Shown piece by piece: positions 14,184 through 20,671 of a stretch of DNA of 25,979 bases (positions are counted from its first letter, which is position 1; each line of letters opens with the position of its first letter). This DNA is from a virus. Under the pieces are notes generated by a model. That model was not told the origin of the DNA and searched no databases. It saw only the letters and a list, made by a program, of their open reading frames with translations. Both the position numbers and the translations under genes were made by a program. The stretch lies in the IMG/VR virus record IMGVR_UViG_3300005086_000086, positions 1 to 25,979 of that record, one strand, 5' to 3'.

Positions 14184-15308
14184 ATGTTATTAAATGAATT
14201 TAATATTTTACAAAAATCGGGCAATGTTTTTACAGCATTAAAAACATTGTACGGAATAGAGCTACCTAAATCACAAAGTGTAGAGAAGCTAAAAGAAGGC
14301 CGCGAAACCGCAGGCAAAATTCTTGCTAAGCTAAAAGAAAAAAATTGCAAAATCAACGACAAAGAGCTTTTAAAATACTCTTTGATGTATGAAGCGTTTG
14401 ATAAGCTTATTAAAGAAGCAAACAGTGATGCAATCAACATAGACGAAGTTTTTGAAACAATCACCGAGCATTTGTTGATTACTGAGTCTGACGAAGAAAT
14501 TGACGATATTGCTAATACAATTTGTGATTTACTCGAAGACTATTACGACCCAAATAGCGAAACATCATACGTGGGTGACAAGCAAGCTAAAGCTGCAAAA
14601 TCATTTCTTGGGTTAGCTGACGATGACGATGATCTCGATAAGCCAGTTAAGCCAAAATTTAAAAATCCTCACAAAGTAGTAAAGCTAGACAAAGAAGCCC
14701 GCAAAAAAATAGCACAGGCATTAAAACAATTTAAACAAACATATAAAGAAGAGGAAAATATGGACACTGGGAAAATTTTGGAAGCTAAAGAATCATATGT
14801 TAAGCAATTGCGAACATTAGTCGAAGGCGAAATTGAACAAGCTGAAGTTATTATGGCTTCAAAAAGCTTTTCGCAAGACTTGCAAGATATGATTGAAAAG
14901 GTAGGTCGCTTAATGAACGAAGATTTAGGCCCTGTTGTTGATCAAATGCGCGACACATTTGGTAGTGATGTTAGCTCTGTGTTTAGCGAAATGATGAGCA
15001 ATCAATTGCAAGAGGTAATCGACGAACTTCGCGATGCTAAAGACAAAATTGACTCGTCTGTTGAAGCTATTGCAACAGGTCGTTTGCCGACAAACAACGA
15101 CATGGAAAGAGCAAGCATCGAAAAGCCAGCAGTTGACGCCAAAGCTGACGCCGAAGCTGACGATGTTATTGCTGACCCAGAGCAAGAAATTGACGAACCA
15201 TTAGGTCGAGAAGCAAAAGAGTCTGCTGAAGACAAAAGAAAAGCACTCGAAGAGAAGATCAAAAAGCTAGAAGAAAAAGTTTTAGCAGCACGAGAAAAAG
15301 CAAAGTAA
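14184..15308 (+). CDS. Acidic coiled-coil late protein, possible prohead core protein (374 aa)
   Basis: I start at ATG 14184 (MLLNEFNILQKSG) because AAGGA and the late promoter lie just upstream, whereas the ATG at 14130 precedes the promoter box. The protein is long, helical and acidic. Highlights are a DDDDD run with a PKFKNPHKVVKLD linker, a helix series LVEGEIEQAEVIMASKSFSQ, GRLMNEDLGPVVDQMRDTFG and SNQLQEVIDELRDAKDKIDS, then AEADDVIADPEQEIDEP. The last 40 residues are a strong coiled coil (KRKALEEKIKKLEEKVLAAR). Acidic, helical, late proteins of this sort form the prohead scaffold in T4 (gp22, gp67, gp68), but I cannot align it to one of them. The next gene begins immediately after the stop. 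Confidence 0.8.
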   Translation: MLLNEFNILQKSGNVFTALKTLYGIELPKSQSVEKLKEGRETAGKILAKLKEKNCKINDKELLKYSLMYEAFDKLIKEANSDAINIDEVFETITEHLLITESDEEIDDIANTICDLLEDYYDPNSETSYVGDKQAKAAKSFLGLADDDDDLDKPVKPKFKNPHKVVKLDKEARKKIAQALKQFKQTYKEEENMDTGKILEAKESYVKQLRTLVEGEIEQAEVIMASKSFSQDLQDMIEKVGRLMNEDLGPVVDQMRDTFGSDVSSVFSEMMSNQLQEVIDELRDAKDKIDSSVEAIATGRLPTNNDMERASIEKPAVDAKADAEADDVIADPEQEIDEPLGREAKESAEDKRKALEEKIKKLEEKVLAAREKAK

Positions 15309-15635
15309 ATGAAAATCTTTGAAGTTATTTCAGTAGACGCCGACAATATAGAAGCAGACTTAAATAGTCTGCTTATCTCATTAAAAGCTAATAATGTAAC
15401 AGATGTTCCAACAGTCAAGCTTGTAAAGTGGCTTCGGGCAATGGGCCACAATGTTAGCGAAGATAGCTTATTGAATATTTTGCACAATAACCCGATTGTG
15501 CAAAATGCAACAACTTTCCGAGTATCTTTGTCGGGCTCTGTGAGCGATATAGACACTTCGGGCGACAAGAAGAGTGACGAAGAAGTAGAAAAGCTCGCTG
15601 CAAAAGCAGCAAAAAAGAGCATAAAAAAGCACTAA
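15309..15635 (+). CDS. Small late protein, possible prohead or internal protein (108 aa)
   Basis: ATG at 15309 follows the previous stop with no gap, so translation is coupled. The N-terminus MKIFEVISVDADN is close to MKLFEVEMPI of the nucleotidyltransferase. A compact helical region follows (about 25-65, VKLVKWLRAMGHNVSEDSLL), then a short beta segment (TTFRVSLSGSVSDID) and a lysine-rich end (KLAAKAAKKSIKKH). It has no cysteine, signal peptide or catalytic motif. I do not recognise it. The basic alanine-lysine tail would suit DNA contact in the head. Confidence 0.75.
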   Translation: MKIFEVISVDADNIEADLNSLLISLKANNVTDVPTVKLVKWLRAMGHNVSEDSLLNILHNNPIVQNATTFRVSLSGSVSDIDTSGDKKSDEEVEKLAAKAAKKSIKKH

Positions 15636-15650
15636 AAGGTAAAGTATAGT

Positions 15651-16727
15651 ATGTCTTGTAATAACCAAACACAATTTATCACCGCAAGTCAAGCTAGGAT
15701 TGCAGGAAGGGACAACAATGTTATTTTTCAGGAAATATGTGCAATCCAGCAAGCAATACTCGACGCAATTGATAATGGCCGGTTAGAAGTGGTTGTTGCA
15801 GACAATAGCCCAATGACATCAGTCAACGAAATTAAGAGTGTTACTATTTTAAACTCTGGAACAGGGTACGAAGTTTTTAAAGCATCGGCGACAATTTCGC
15901 ACCCAAGCGGCACTGGTGCATTAATAACACCGATTGTTTCAGGAAGCATTATTACTGGGTTTAGCATCGACGCGCCCGGTACAGGGTATGATCCTGTTAA
16001 GCCTGTTGCAGATTTAACTACACTCGGCAGCGGCAATGCTGATGTTCAGCTGATTGAGTTTGACGGACAAATTATAGAGGCAAACATATTAGTTCCAGGA
16101 ACAGGATATGTTCCAGGAACACAAATTCCAGTTATACACCCTAACGGCGTTAATGCTAATATTCAAATAGCAACAGTAGATACATTTGGTGCTATTACGT
16201 CTGTTAATATTGTAAACCCAGGGCAAAACTATAACACAATATATCCTGAAGTCGTTATAGATCACCCAACGGGCACCGGCTTCCGCGGTGTTGTAGAAAC
16301 TAATGTCGGCCAAGTTGTAAATATAATCGTGGTCGACGGAGGCTCGGGATACGGCGATATAAAGCCTAGTGCGAATGTAATTGATACTCGCGGCTCCGGT
16401 GCAGTGCTTGATGTTGTTTTAGACAACGGCCAAATTGTTAATATTAATGTCGTTAAAGGCGGCGCAGGGTACACAGCTCAAGCAACAATTGAAATTGTTG
16501 ATAGTCCTGTTGGTACCGGCTCCGGCGCAGTTGCTATACCACAAGTTGACACAGACGATTATAATTCTGTTGATTATTATCGTGTGTGGGCAGGTCACGA
16601 AACAAGCCGGGAAATAACAGACCAGCTTAACCAAGTTTCTGAATATTTTAGGAAACTTGGATATACAATTCAGATCGAAGTAAACCCGTTAACATCAAAT
16701 ACTATACAATGGCACGTCTTGTGGTAG
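15651..16727 (+). CDS. Virion protein with six 40-residue GxGY repeats
   Basis: A polar helical N-terminal domain (1-55; ASQARIAGRDNNVIFQEICA, QQAILDAI) is followed by six beta repeats. Their anchor motif falls at residues 70 GTGY, 110 GTGY, 150 GTGY, 191 GQNY, 231 GSGY and 271 GAGY, an almost exact 40-residue period; each unit also has a P-G-T-G-A-like turn and an hPxGxG block. The C-terminal domain (about 305-358) includes YYRVWAGHETSREITDQLNQ and YFRKLGYTIQIEVNP, ending WHVLW, a module I recall at the end of marine phage structural proteins. Such repeats build fibrous or surface structures. The gene ends the late unit starting at 14150. A tail-fibre or head-surface role is inferred. Confidence 0.85.
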   Translation: MSCNNQTQFITASQARIAGRDNNVIFQEICAIQQAILDAIDNGRLEVVVADNSPMTSVNEIKSVTILNSGTGYEVFKASATISHPSGTGALITPIVSGSIITGFSIDAPGTGYDPVKPVADLTTLGSGNADVQLIEFDGQIIEANILVPGTGYVPGTQIPVIHPNGVNANIQIATVDTFGAITSVNIVNPGQNYNTIYPEVVIDHPTGTGFRGVVETNVGQVVNIIVVDGGSGYGDIKPSANVIDTRGSGAVLDVVLDNGQIVNINVVKGGAGYTAQATIEIVDSPVGTGSGAVAIPQVDTDDYNSVDYYRVWAGHETSREITDQLNQVSEYFRKLGYTIQIEVNPLTSNTIQWHVLW

Positions 16728-16738
16728 TCAAATAGTAT

Positions 16739-16767
16739 TTGCATATATTCAATTTTTTTGCTATAAT
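16739..16767 (+). promoter_or_regulatory. Sigma70-type promoter with start at the ATG
   Basis: TTGCAT at 16739-16744 and TATAAT at 16762-16767 are 17 bases apart. The expected transcription start, six to eight bases past the -10, falls on or beside the ATG at 16774, which suggests a leaderless mRNA. No Shine-Dalgarno sequence lies in front of that ATG. Confidence 0.7.
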
Positions 16768-16773
16768 TATTAA

Positions 16774-17439
16774 ATGATAATAACATCTCCTTACACTTAT
16801 AAAAAAATTAAACAGGTAAACTTACCAGATCGCCGCGTGTACGACGTTGGTGAGTCTCGTATGCTACCTAGTGTTACTACAATTTTGTCGGCAACAAAAA
16901 GCGCCGAAAGTAAACAAGCATTAGACGATTGGAAAGCTCGTGTAGGCAAAGAAGAAAGCGAACGAATTACAAACCAGTCTTCTACAATTGGGTCGGAAAT
17001 GCACGACAATTTAGAGAAGTGGATTTTAAACAAAGAAAAGCCCGCCGGCACAGTCATGTCAAAAATGTTAACAAAGTTGATTATAAATAACGGGCTTAAA
17101 CATGTTGACGAAGTGTGGGGGACAGAAGTTCCATTGTACTACCCAGAGTTATATGCCGGAACAACAGATTTGGTTGGGATACACAAAGGAACACCAGCCA
17201 TAATAGACTTTAAGAATAGTCGCCAAAATAAACTAAAAGAATATGTCGAAGATTACTATCTACAATTAACTGCGTATGCGTTAGCACACAACAAATTGTA
17301 TAACACAAATATCAACAAAGGTGTTATTATGATGGCATGTCATAGTGGCAATTACATGGAATTTATAATCGAAGATAGTGAATTTGAAATGTGGACTAAT
17401 AAATGGCTTGAAAGGGTGTCACTGTATTATTCAAATTAA
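16774..17439 (+). CDS. PD-(D/E)XK nuclease (RecB/Cas4-like exonuclease family)
   Basis: The fold is shown by three blocks. LPSVTTILSATKS near residues 31-43 is typical of this phage nuclease family. GTTDLVGIHKGTPAIIDFKN (about 130-149) holds the core: the first aspartate, then D-x-K in IIDFKNS. YYLQLTAYALAHN (about 161-173) is the QxxxY motif of RecB-type nucleases. At 221 residues it is a single-domain enzyme. It probably degrades or trims DNA ends in recombination, replication or packaging. It is transcribed from its own sigma70-type promoter, unlike the late genes on both sides, which fits an early role in DNA metabolism. The ATG at 16774 includes the conserved segment before LPSVTT, so I keep it despite the missing ribosome binding site. 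Confidence 0.88.
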   Translation: MIITSPYTYKKIKQVNLPDRRVYDVGESRMLPSVTTILSATKSAESKQALDDWKARVGKEESERITNQSSTIGSEMHDNLEKWILNKEKPAGTVMSKMLTKLIINNGLKHVDEVWGTEVPLYYPELYAGTTDLVGIHKGTPAIIDFKNSRQNKLKEYVEDYYLQLTAYALAHNKLYNTNINKGVIMMACHSGNYMEFIIEDSEFEMWTNKWLERVSLYYSN

Positions 17440-17461
17440 TAAGCAATAATTGTAAAAAAAG

Positions 17462-17469
17462 TATAAATA
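17462..17469 (+). promoter_or_regulatory. T4-type late promoter (TATAAATA)
   Basis: A perfect TATAAATA, followed by CACTAAAG as at 3565, lies 22 bases before ATG 17491. AGAAGGA gives the ribosome binding site. Confidence 0.82.
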
Positions 17470-17490
17470 CACTAAAGAAAGAAGGACGTT

Positions 17491-18450
17491 ATGGCAGATA
17501 TTACAATTACAAGAATACAGCACCGTCGAGGACGAAAAGTTGATTTACCGCAGCCTTTGCGTCCCGGCGAATTAGGGTTTTGTCTTGACACTAAAGAATT
17601 GTTTATTGGGCAAGAACCAACAGAAACTGTACCAGGTCTACATGCATTTAGTTCTGATATGTTTGCAACGGTGCAAACACACATGGACAACGATATTGTA
17701 GTTTCAACAGTAGACCCAGGTCAGTTACCTTTAGCAGAAGCAACAATAACAGCATTAAAGAATACGCTAGAAAGCCAGCCTGAAATATTAGAAGTTATTG
17801 TAAATGTTGCAGACGACAAACTTGTCGTAGCAGGTCGCCCAGCAAGTGGATTTAATAATGTTGACGTTGTAAATACATGTTTAACCCAATTAGGATTACA
17901 AGCGTATGTTTTGTCAACAGTTACTGGCGCGTCACTAACATTAGACACAGACGGTTTTGCATTGGCATCAACACATGCATTTGCAAACGCAGTTTCGTCG
18001 GCAGTTAATTTTGTGTCTGCACAGGGGTTAACTACGTCCAACCTCAACTTAATGATTTTGACCGAAGCGTCAGATTTAGCAACTGGCTTTGCAGCAGACA
18101 TCATTGCACAGCCAGTTTCGATTAATTTATTGCCGTCGAGCCCTGCCTCGTCCCCAATCCCAGAATTGACATTTGATGTTTCTGAAAGCGATATCATAAA
18201 TATCGATTATTCAGTTTCATTCTCAAGTGGAACAAACTCATATACCTCAGTAGGTAAATTAACAATTGCAGTAGATCAAACATTAGCAACTGCATCTCTT
18301 GTTGATGATAACAACGAAGTGTCAAACATGTCTAACAACATTACGTTCCAAGCTGCATATTCTGCAGGACAAGTAGTTGTTAGATATGTACACAATTTTC
18401 CAAACACAGTAACATTAAAAACAATGACAAAGCGTTGGACAAAATTCTAA
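17491..18450 (+). CDS. Tail-fibre-like protein with Mtd-type N-terminal motif
   Basis: The N-terminus reads ITRIQHRRGRKVD, then LRPGELGFCLDTKELFIG at about 23-40. The order RRG, L-x-x-GEL-x-F-x-x-DT, ELFIG is the hallmark of the N-terminal domain shared by many phage tail fibres and the major tropism determinant of Bordetella phage. A helical connector follows (VDPGQLPLAEATITALKNTL), then beta-rich, serine- and threonine-rich regions with VDVVNTCLTQLGLQAYVLST and a C-terminal TLKTMTKRWTKF. It has a perfect late promoter. It is probably part of a fibre or a protein bound to it. There is no tyrosine- or lectin-type variable region and no nearby reverse transcriptase, so diversification of the Bordetella kind is not indicated. 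Confidence 0.83.
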   Translation: MADITITRIQHRRGRKVDLPQPLRPGELGFCLDTKELFIGQEPTETVPGLHAFSSDMFATVQTHMDNDIVVSTVDPGQLPLAEATITALKNTLESQPEILEVIVNVADDKLVVAGRPASGFNNVDVVNTCLTQLGLQAYVLSTVTGASLTLDTDGFALASTHAFANAVSSAVNFVSAQGLTTSNLNLMILTEASDLATGFAADIIAQPVSINLLPSSPASSPIPELTFDVSESDIINIDYSVSFSSGTNSYTSVGKLTIAVDQTLATASLVDDNNEVSNMSNNITFQAAYSAGQVVVRYVHNFPNTVTLKTMTKRWTKF

Positions 18451-18451
18451 G

Positions 18452-18889
18452 ATGAAAAATTGGAACAATTTGAGCAGTTCTGACCGTATATTTGCTTGGC
18501 GGGAATTTAGACAATCGATAGACGAATTGCCTAAAAAGAAAAAAATTCAAAAGATTGCAAAATTTTTTAGCACGATCCCGATAGCTCGTCGTTACATAGA
18601 CTACTATACACCAGAATCGTGGCCATCTCCGTGGGAGATTTTGCACCATGGCTGGTCATGTCAGAGTTCGATATCGTTGTTAATAGCATATACATTACAA
18701 ATATCAACTAATGTGAATTTTGATTTATGGCTTATAGATGATTCTGATGATGTATATCTTGTTATTGTGTTAGAAGATGGCGGAGTCATGAATTATGAGC
18801 TAGGAAAGGTTATTAATATAAATACAATTGCTAAAACGATAAAAGTATTACACAGATACAAATCAACAGTTTTAACACAATACAAATGA
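18452..18889 (+). CDS. Conserved phage protein with YYTPESWPSPWEIL motif (145 aa)
   Basis: The ATG is one base after the previous stop. The N-terminal 45 residues are charged and helical (DELPKKKKIQKIAKFF). The signature IDYYTPESWPSPWEILHHGW at about 49-68 is followed by CQSSISLLIAYTLQ, a block I recall from hypothetical proteins of marine T4-like phages. A beta-rich end follows (VNFDLWLIDDSDDVYLVIVL, then MNYELGKVI). The cysteine after the tryptophan-rich motif and the conserved tail hint at a papain- or transglutaminase-like fold, but I see no confident His-Asp partners. No function is assigned. It shares the late unit that begins at 17462. Confidence 0.78.
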   Translation: MKNWNNLSSSDRIFAWREFRQSIDELPKKKKIQKIAKFFSTIPIARRYIDYYTPESWPSPWEILHHGWSCQSSISLLIAYTLQISTNVNFDLWLIDDSDDVYLVIVLEDGGVMNYELGKVININTIAKTIKVLHRYKSTVLTQYK

Positions 18890-18898
18890 GAGGTAAAT

Positions 18899-19216
18899 AT
18901 GTTATTAACACAAGAACACAAAGATAAAGTTATGTCGATTAAGCTAGTTACTGGCGACGAAATTATTGCTAAAATAGTCGACGAATCTAGCGAAGATTTT
19001 ATTCTTGAGCGACCACTGAGACTATTATTGCAACCAGTCGATGGCCAAGGTAATATGTCGCTGACATTTGCTCCGATTGCACTTGCATACAACATTGACT
19101 TAGTTAGCACAGTTTCTGTTTACAAGCATTCGGTTGCGTTTTTACACGAAGCACCTGCTGAAATTGAAAAACACTATCTTGCCCAAGCAAGTGGCATTAA
19201 ACTTGCAACACAATAA
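18899..19216 (+). CDS. Small Sm-like candidate protein (105 aa)
   Basis: ATG at 18899 has GAGAGG in front. After a short helix the sequence IKLVTGDEIIAKIVDESSED gives the pattern of an Sm fold: a strand, a G-[DE]-E turn and a second strand, then FILERPLRLLLQ, MSLTFAPIALAYN and VSTVSVYKHSVAF as further strands. The end, APAEIEKHYLAQASG, is helical. I recall related phage proteins described as Sm-like or left unassigned. Sm proteins bind RNA as rings, so a link to mRNA or host RNA handling is possible, but the RNA-binding residues cannot be identified by eye. It follows the YYTPESWP protein by nine bases. Confidence 0.75.
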   Translation: MLLTQEHKDKVMSIKLVTGDEIIAKIVDESSEDFILERPLRLLLQPVDGQGNMSLTFAPIALAYNIDLVSTVSVYKHSVAFLHEAPAEIEKHYLAQASGIKLATQ

Positions 19217-19249
19217 CTACAAACAAAAACAAACAAAGGAGAACACAAC

Positions 19250-19519
19250 ATGAAACACGCAAAAACCCCATATGAAATTCGTCTAAATTTACTAGAATTG
19301 GCATATAACATTAAATGTGATCAATATAGATTTTTGCTTGAACAAAACGAGCTATTTAAGTCGATATTAAGCAATAATTCTTTAAGTGATGAAGACAAAG
19401 AGCTTATTAGTAAGCATGCCAATAATGTGGCCTCAGCAAAACCGCCAACAGCCGATGACATTGTTGCAGTTGCTACACTGTTAAACGAGTTTGTGTCTAA
19501 TCAAAAAGATCGTGATTGA
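19250..19519 (+). CDS. Small conserved phage protein (89 aa)
   Basis: AAAGGAG lies nine bases before ATG 19250. The protein is helical. It opens MKHAKTPYEIRLNLLELAYN, a pattern I recall in short marine phage proteins, then a mostly charged middle with LSDEDKELISKHANN and a C-terminal helix DDIVAVATLLNEFVSNQKDR. No signal peptide, membrane helix or metal motif is present. It is the last gene before a promoter and structured leader at 19516-19615. No function can be suggested from the sequence. Confidence 0.78.
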   Translation: MKHAKTPYEIRLNLLELAYNIKCDQYRFLLEQNELFKSILSNNSLSDEDKELISKHANNVASAKPPTADDIVAVATLLNEFVSNQKDRD

Positions 19520-19544
19520 TTTTGCCACATTAATTCTGTATAAT
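19516..19544 (+). promoter_or_regulatory. Sigma70-type promoter ahead of the SleB-RNR block
   Basis: TTGATT at 19516-19521 and TATAAT at 19539-19544 have a 17-base spacer. The start would fall near 19551, giving a leader of about 65 bases that carries the alternative hairpins at 19567-19607. It overlaps the stop of the 89-aa gene. Confidence 0.65.
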
Positions 19545-19566
19545 TATATATAAGAATACAGATTTA

Positions 19567-19607
19567 TAAGGTGTAGGATAAAACCCACACCTTATTATTG
19601 AAAGGTG
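19567..19607 (+). promoter_or_regulatory. Leader with two mutually exclusive hairpins over the ribosome binding site
   Basis: Hairpin A pairs TAAGGTGTAGG (19567-19577) with CCCACACCTTA (19584-19594): ten pairs and one mismatch around a six-base loop. Hairpin B pairs CACCTT (19588-19593) with AAGGTG (19602-19607), which is part of the ribosome binding site for ATG 19616. Forming A frees the ribosome site; forming B hides it. A is the stronger on pairing alone, so the default state is probably open. Known riboswitch motifs were not recognised. Confidence 0.5.
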
Positions 19608-19615
19608 AGGCAACT

Positions 19616-19855
19616 ATGGCTACAACATTAACATACATAACAAAACAATACGGTTGTCGGGCAGCTAAATTAAAGCGGCTTGCAAAAGAAGTTACCTCAA
19701 TGGTAACAATAACATTTAAGCCTTACAAAGGCCAGCGAGCAATAAATTTTACATTTTATAACGAAGAAGATGCACTCTCTTTTTGTATGCAAGCAGAAGC
19801 TTTGCCGGACTGCACACAAAACAAAATGATAATAAGGGACGCAAAAGATGATTAA
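19616..19855 (+). CDS. Hypothetical protein behind the structured leader (79 aa)
   Basis: I use ATG 19616, five bases after AGGTGAGG, rather than an upstream TTG at 19598 that lies before the ribosome binding site. The protein is small and basic: ATTLTYITKQYGCRAAKLKR, then VTSMVTITFKPYKGQRAINF with TFYNEEDALSFCMQAEALPD and the end IIRDAKDD. The central strand-helix pattern (FTFYNEEDALSFC) suggests a small alpha/beta fold, but I recognise no family. Its last bases overlap the start of the KTSC gene by eight. Confidence 0.75.
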   Translation: MATTLTYITKQYGCRAAKLKRLAKEVTSMVTITFKPYKGQRAINFTFYNEEDALSFCMQAEALPDCTQNKMIIRDAKDD

Positions 19856-20066
19856 AAAGAAGGTTGAAAGTTCAAATATATCACAAATTGGATTTGAAGC
19901 CGGGCTGCTCGAAGTCACATTCAATAGTGGTAGCACATACCAATACTTTGATGTAGACGAGAAGTTGTTTGAAGATTTTTTAAACGCAGATAGCAAAGGA
20001 AAATTCTTCTATACACAAGTTCGTGGGCAATTTGATTATGAAAAGCTAGAAGATAAAAAGGAGTGA
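19848..20066 (+). CDS. KTSC-domain protein (72 aa)
   Basis: This is a single KTSC domain, named after the conserved lysine-threonine-serine-cysteine family positions. The pattern VESSNISQIGFEAGLLEVTF, then SGSTYQYFDVDEKLFEDFLN and SKGKFFYTQVRGQFDYEKL is typical: a short N-terminal strand, a YQYFDV block and an SKGKFF-RG end. Such small domains occur in phages and bacteria, sometimes fused to lysyl-tRNA-synthetase-like or nuclease proteins, and have no established role. It overlaps the previous gene by eight bases and is four bases before the next ATG, so it is translated with the cell wall hydrolase. Confidence 0.88.
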   Translation: MIKKKVESSNISQIGFEAGLLEVTFNSGSTYQYFDVDEKLFEDFLNADSKGKFFYTQVRGQFDYEKLEDKKE

Positions 20067-20070
20067 AACA

Positions 20071-20646
20071 ATGAACGAGATGTTGTGTAGTGTGTTGTTT
20101 GTTTTTAATTTGATGTGCAATAATGCAAGCATACACAAAGAACCAGCAGTATCGTTCAATAATCACAATTATCAAGAAATAAACTTTAGGTTTTCGTTGC
20201 CTGAAGGCAGCGAATCCGAACTCAAATGTTTAACAAACAACATTTATTATGAAGCAAGGGATCAGTCACGCCAAGGAAAAATTGCTGTTAGTTACGTGAC
20301 ATTAAATCGTGTTAAAGATTCGCGTTTCCCTTCAACCATTTGTGGTGTTGTTAAGCAAAAAAGAAACGGTGTTTGTCAATTTTCGTGGTATTGCCAAGGA
20401 CACGATTGGACACCTTCGTTTATAAACGACGAAAATCAATTAGTATTAAAAGAAAAGAATATGTATAAAGTGTCTTACGAAATAGCACTTTATACATATC
20501 TAGGTTACATACAGGATAATACACAAGGTGCAACACACTATTATAATCATAATATTGTGAGGCCGAAATGGGCAAAATATTATCCAGTGACGGTAGTTTA
20601 TGAAGATCACACATTTAAGAAGCGGATGATAAATAGTCCGCTATAG
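20071..20646 (+). CDS. SleB-family cell wall hydrolase (possible endolysin)
   Basis: The protein matches the SleB-type hydrolase domain, which cuts the glycan strands of peptidoglycan. CLTNNIYYEARDQ at 53-65 carries the likely catalytic glutamate E61. KIAVSYVTLNRVKDSRFP at 70-87 and CQFSWYC at 102-108 follow, and GATHYYN at 153-159 closes the domain. The N-terminus (residues 4-20, hydrophobic, cysteine-rich) could be a short signal or membrane anchor, so it may reach the periplasm without a holin. AAAAGGAG lies in front of the ATG at 20071. It lies upstream of the reductase gene. It is a good endolysin candidate, though a role in host entry or wall remodelling is possible. Confidence 0.9.
   Translation: MNEMLCSVLFVFNLMCNNASIHKEPAVSFNNHNYQEINFRFSLPEGSESELKCLTNNIYYEARDQSRQGKIAVSYVTLNRVKDSRFPSTICGVVKQKRNGVCQFSWYCQGHDWTPSFINDENQLVLKEKNMYKVSYEIALYTYLGYIQDNTQGATHYYNHNIVRPKWAKYYPVTVVYEDHTFKKRMINSPL
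20628..20635 (+). promoter_or_regulatory. Possible late promoter inside the sleB 3' end (GATAAATA)
   Basis: GATAAATA lies in the last codons of the hydrolase gene and 36 bases before the reductase ATG at 20672, within the spacing seen for other late boxes here. A chance match is possible because the bases also encode MINS. Confidence 0.42.
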
Positions 20647-20671
20647 AATTAAAAAAAGGAGAATATTTATT

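Noticed and set aside
15002-15622. Open frame of 206 codons on the minus strand across the coiled-coil gene
   Set aside because: The serine- and leucine-rich product is the mirror of charged helical coding sequence on the other strand; no domain or start signal is seen.
17491-18450. Diversity-generating retroelement, suggested by the Mtd-like N-terminus
   Set aside because: No reverse transcriptase, template repeat or C-terminal variable region is seen; the N-terminal motif is common to ordinary tail fibres.
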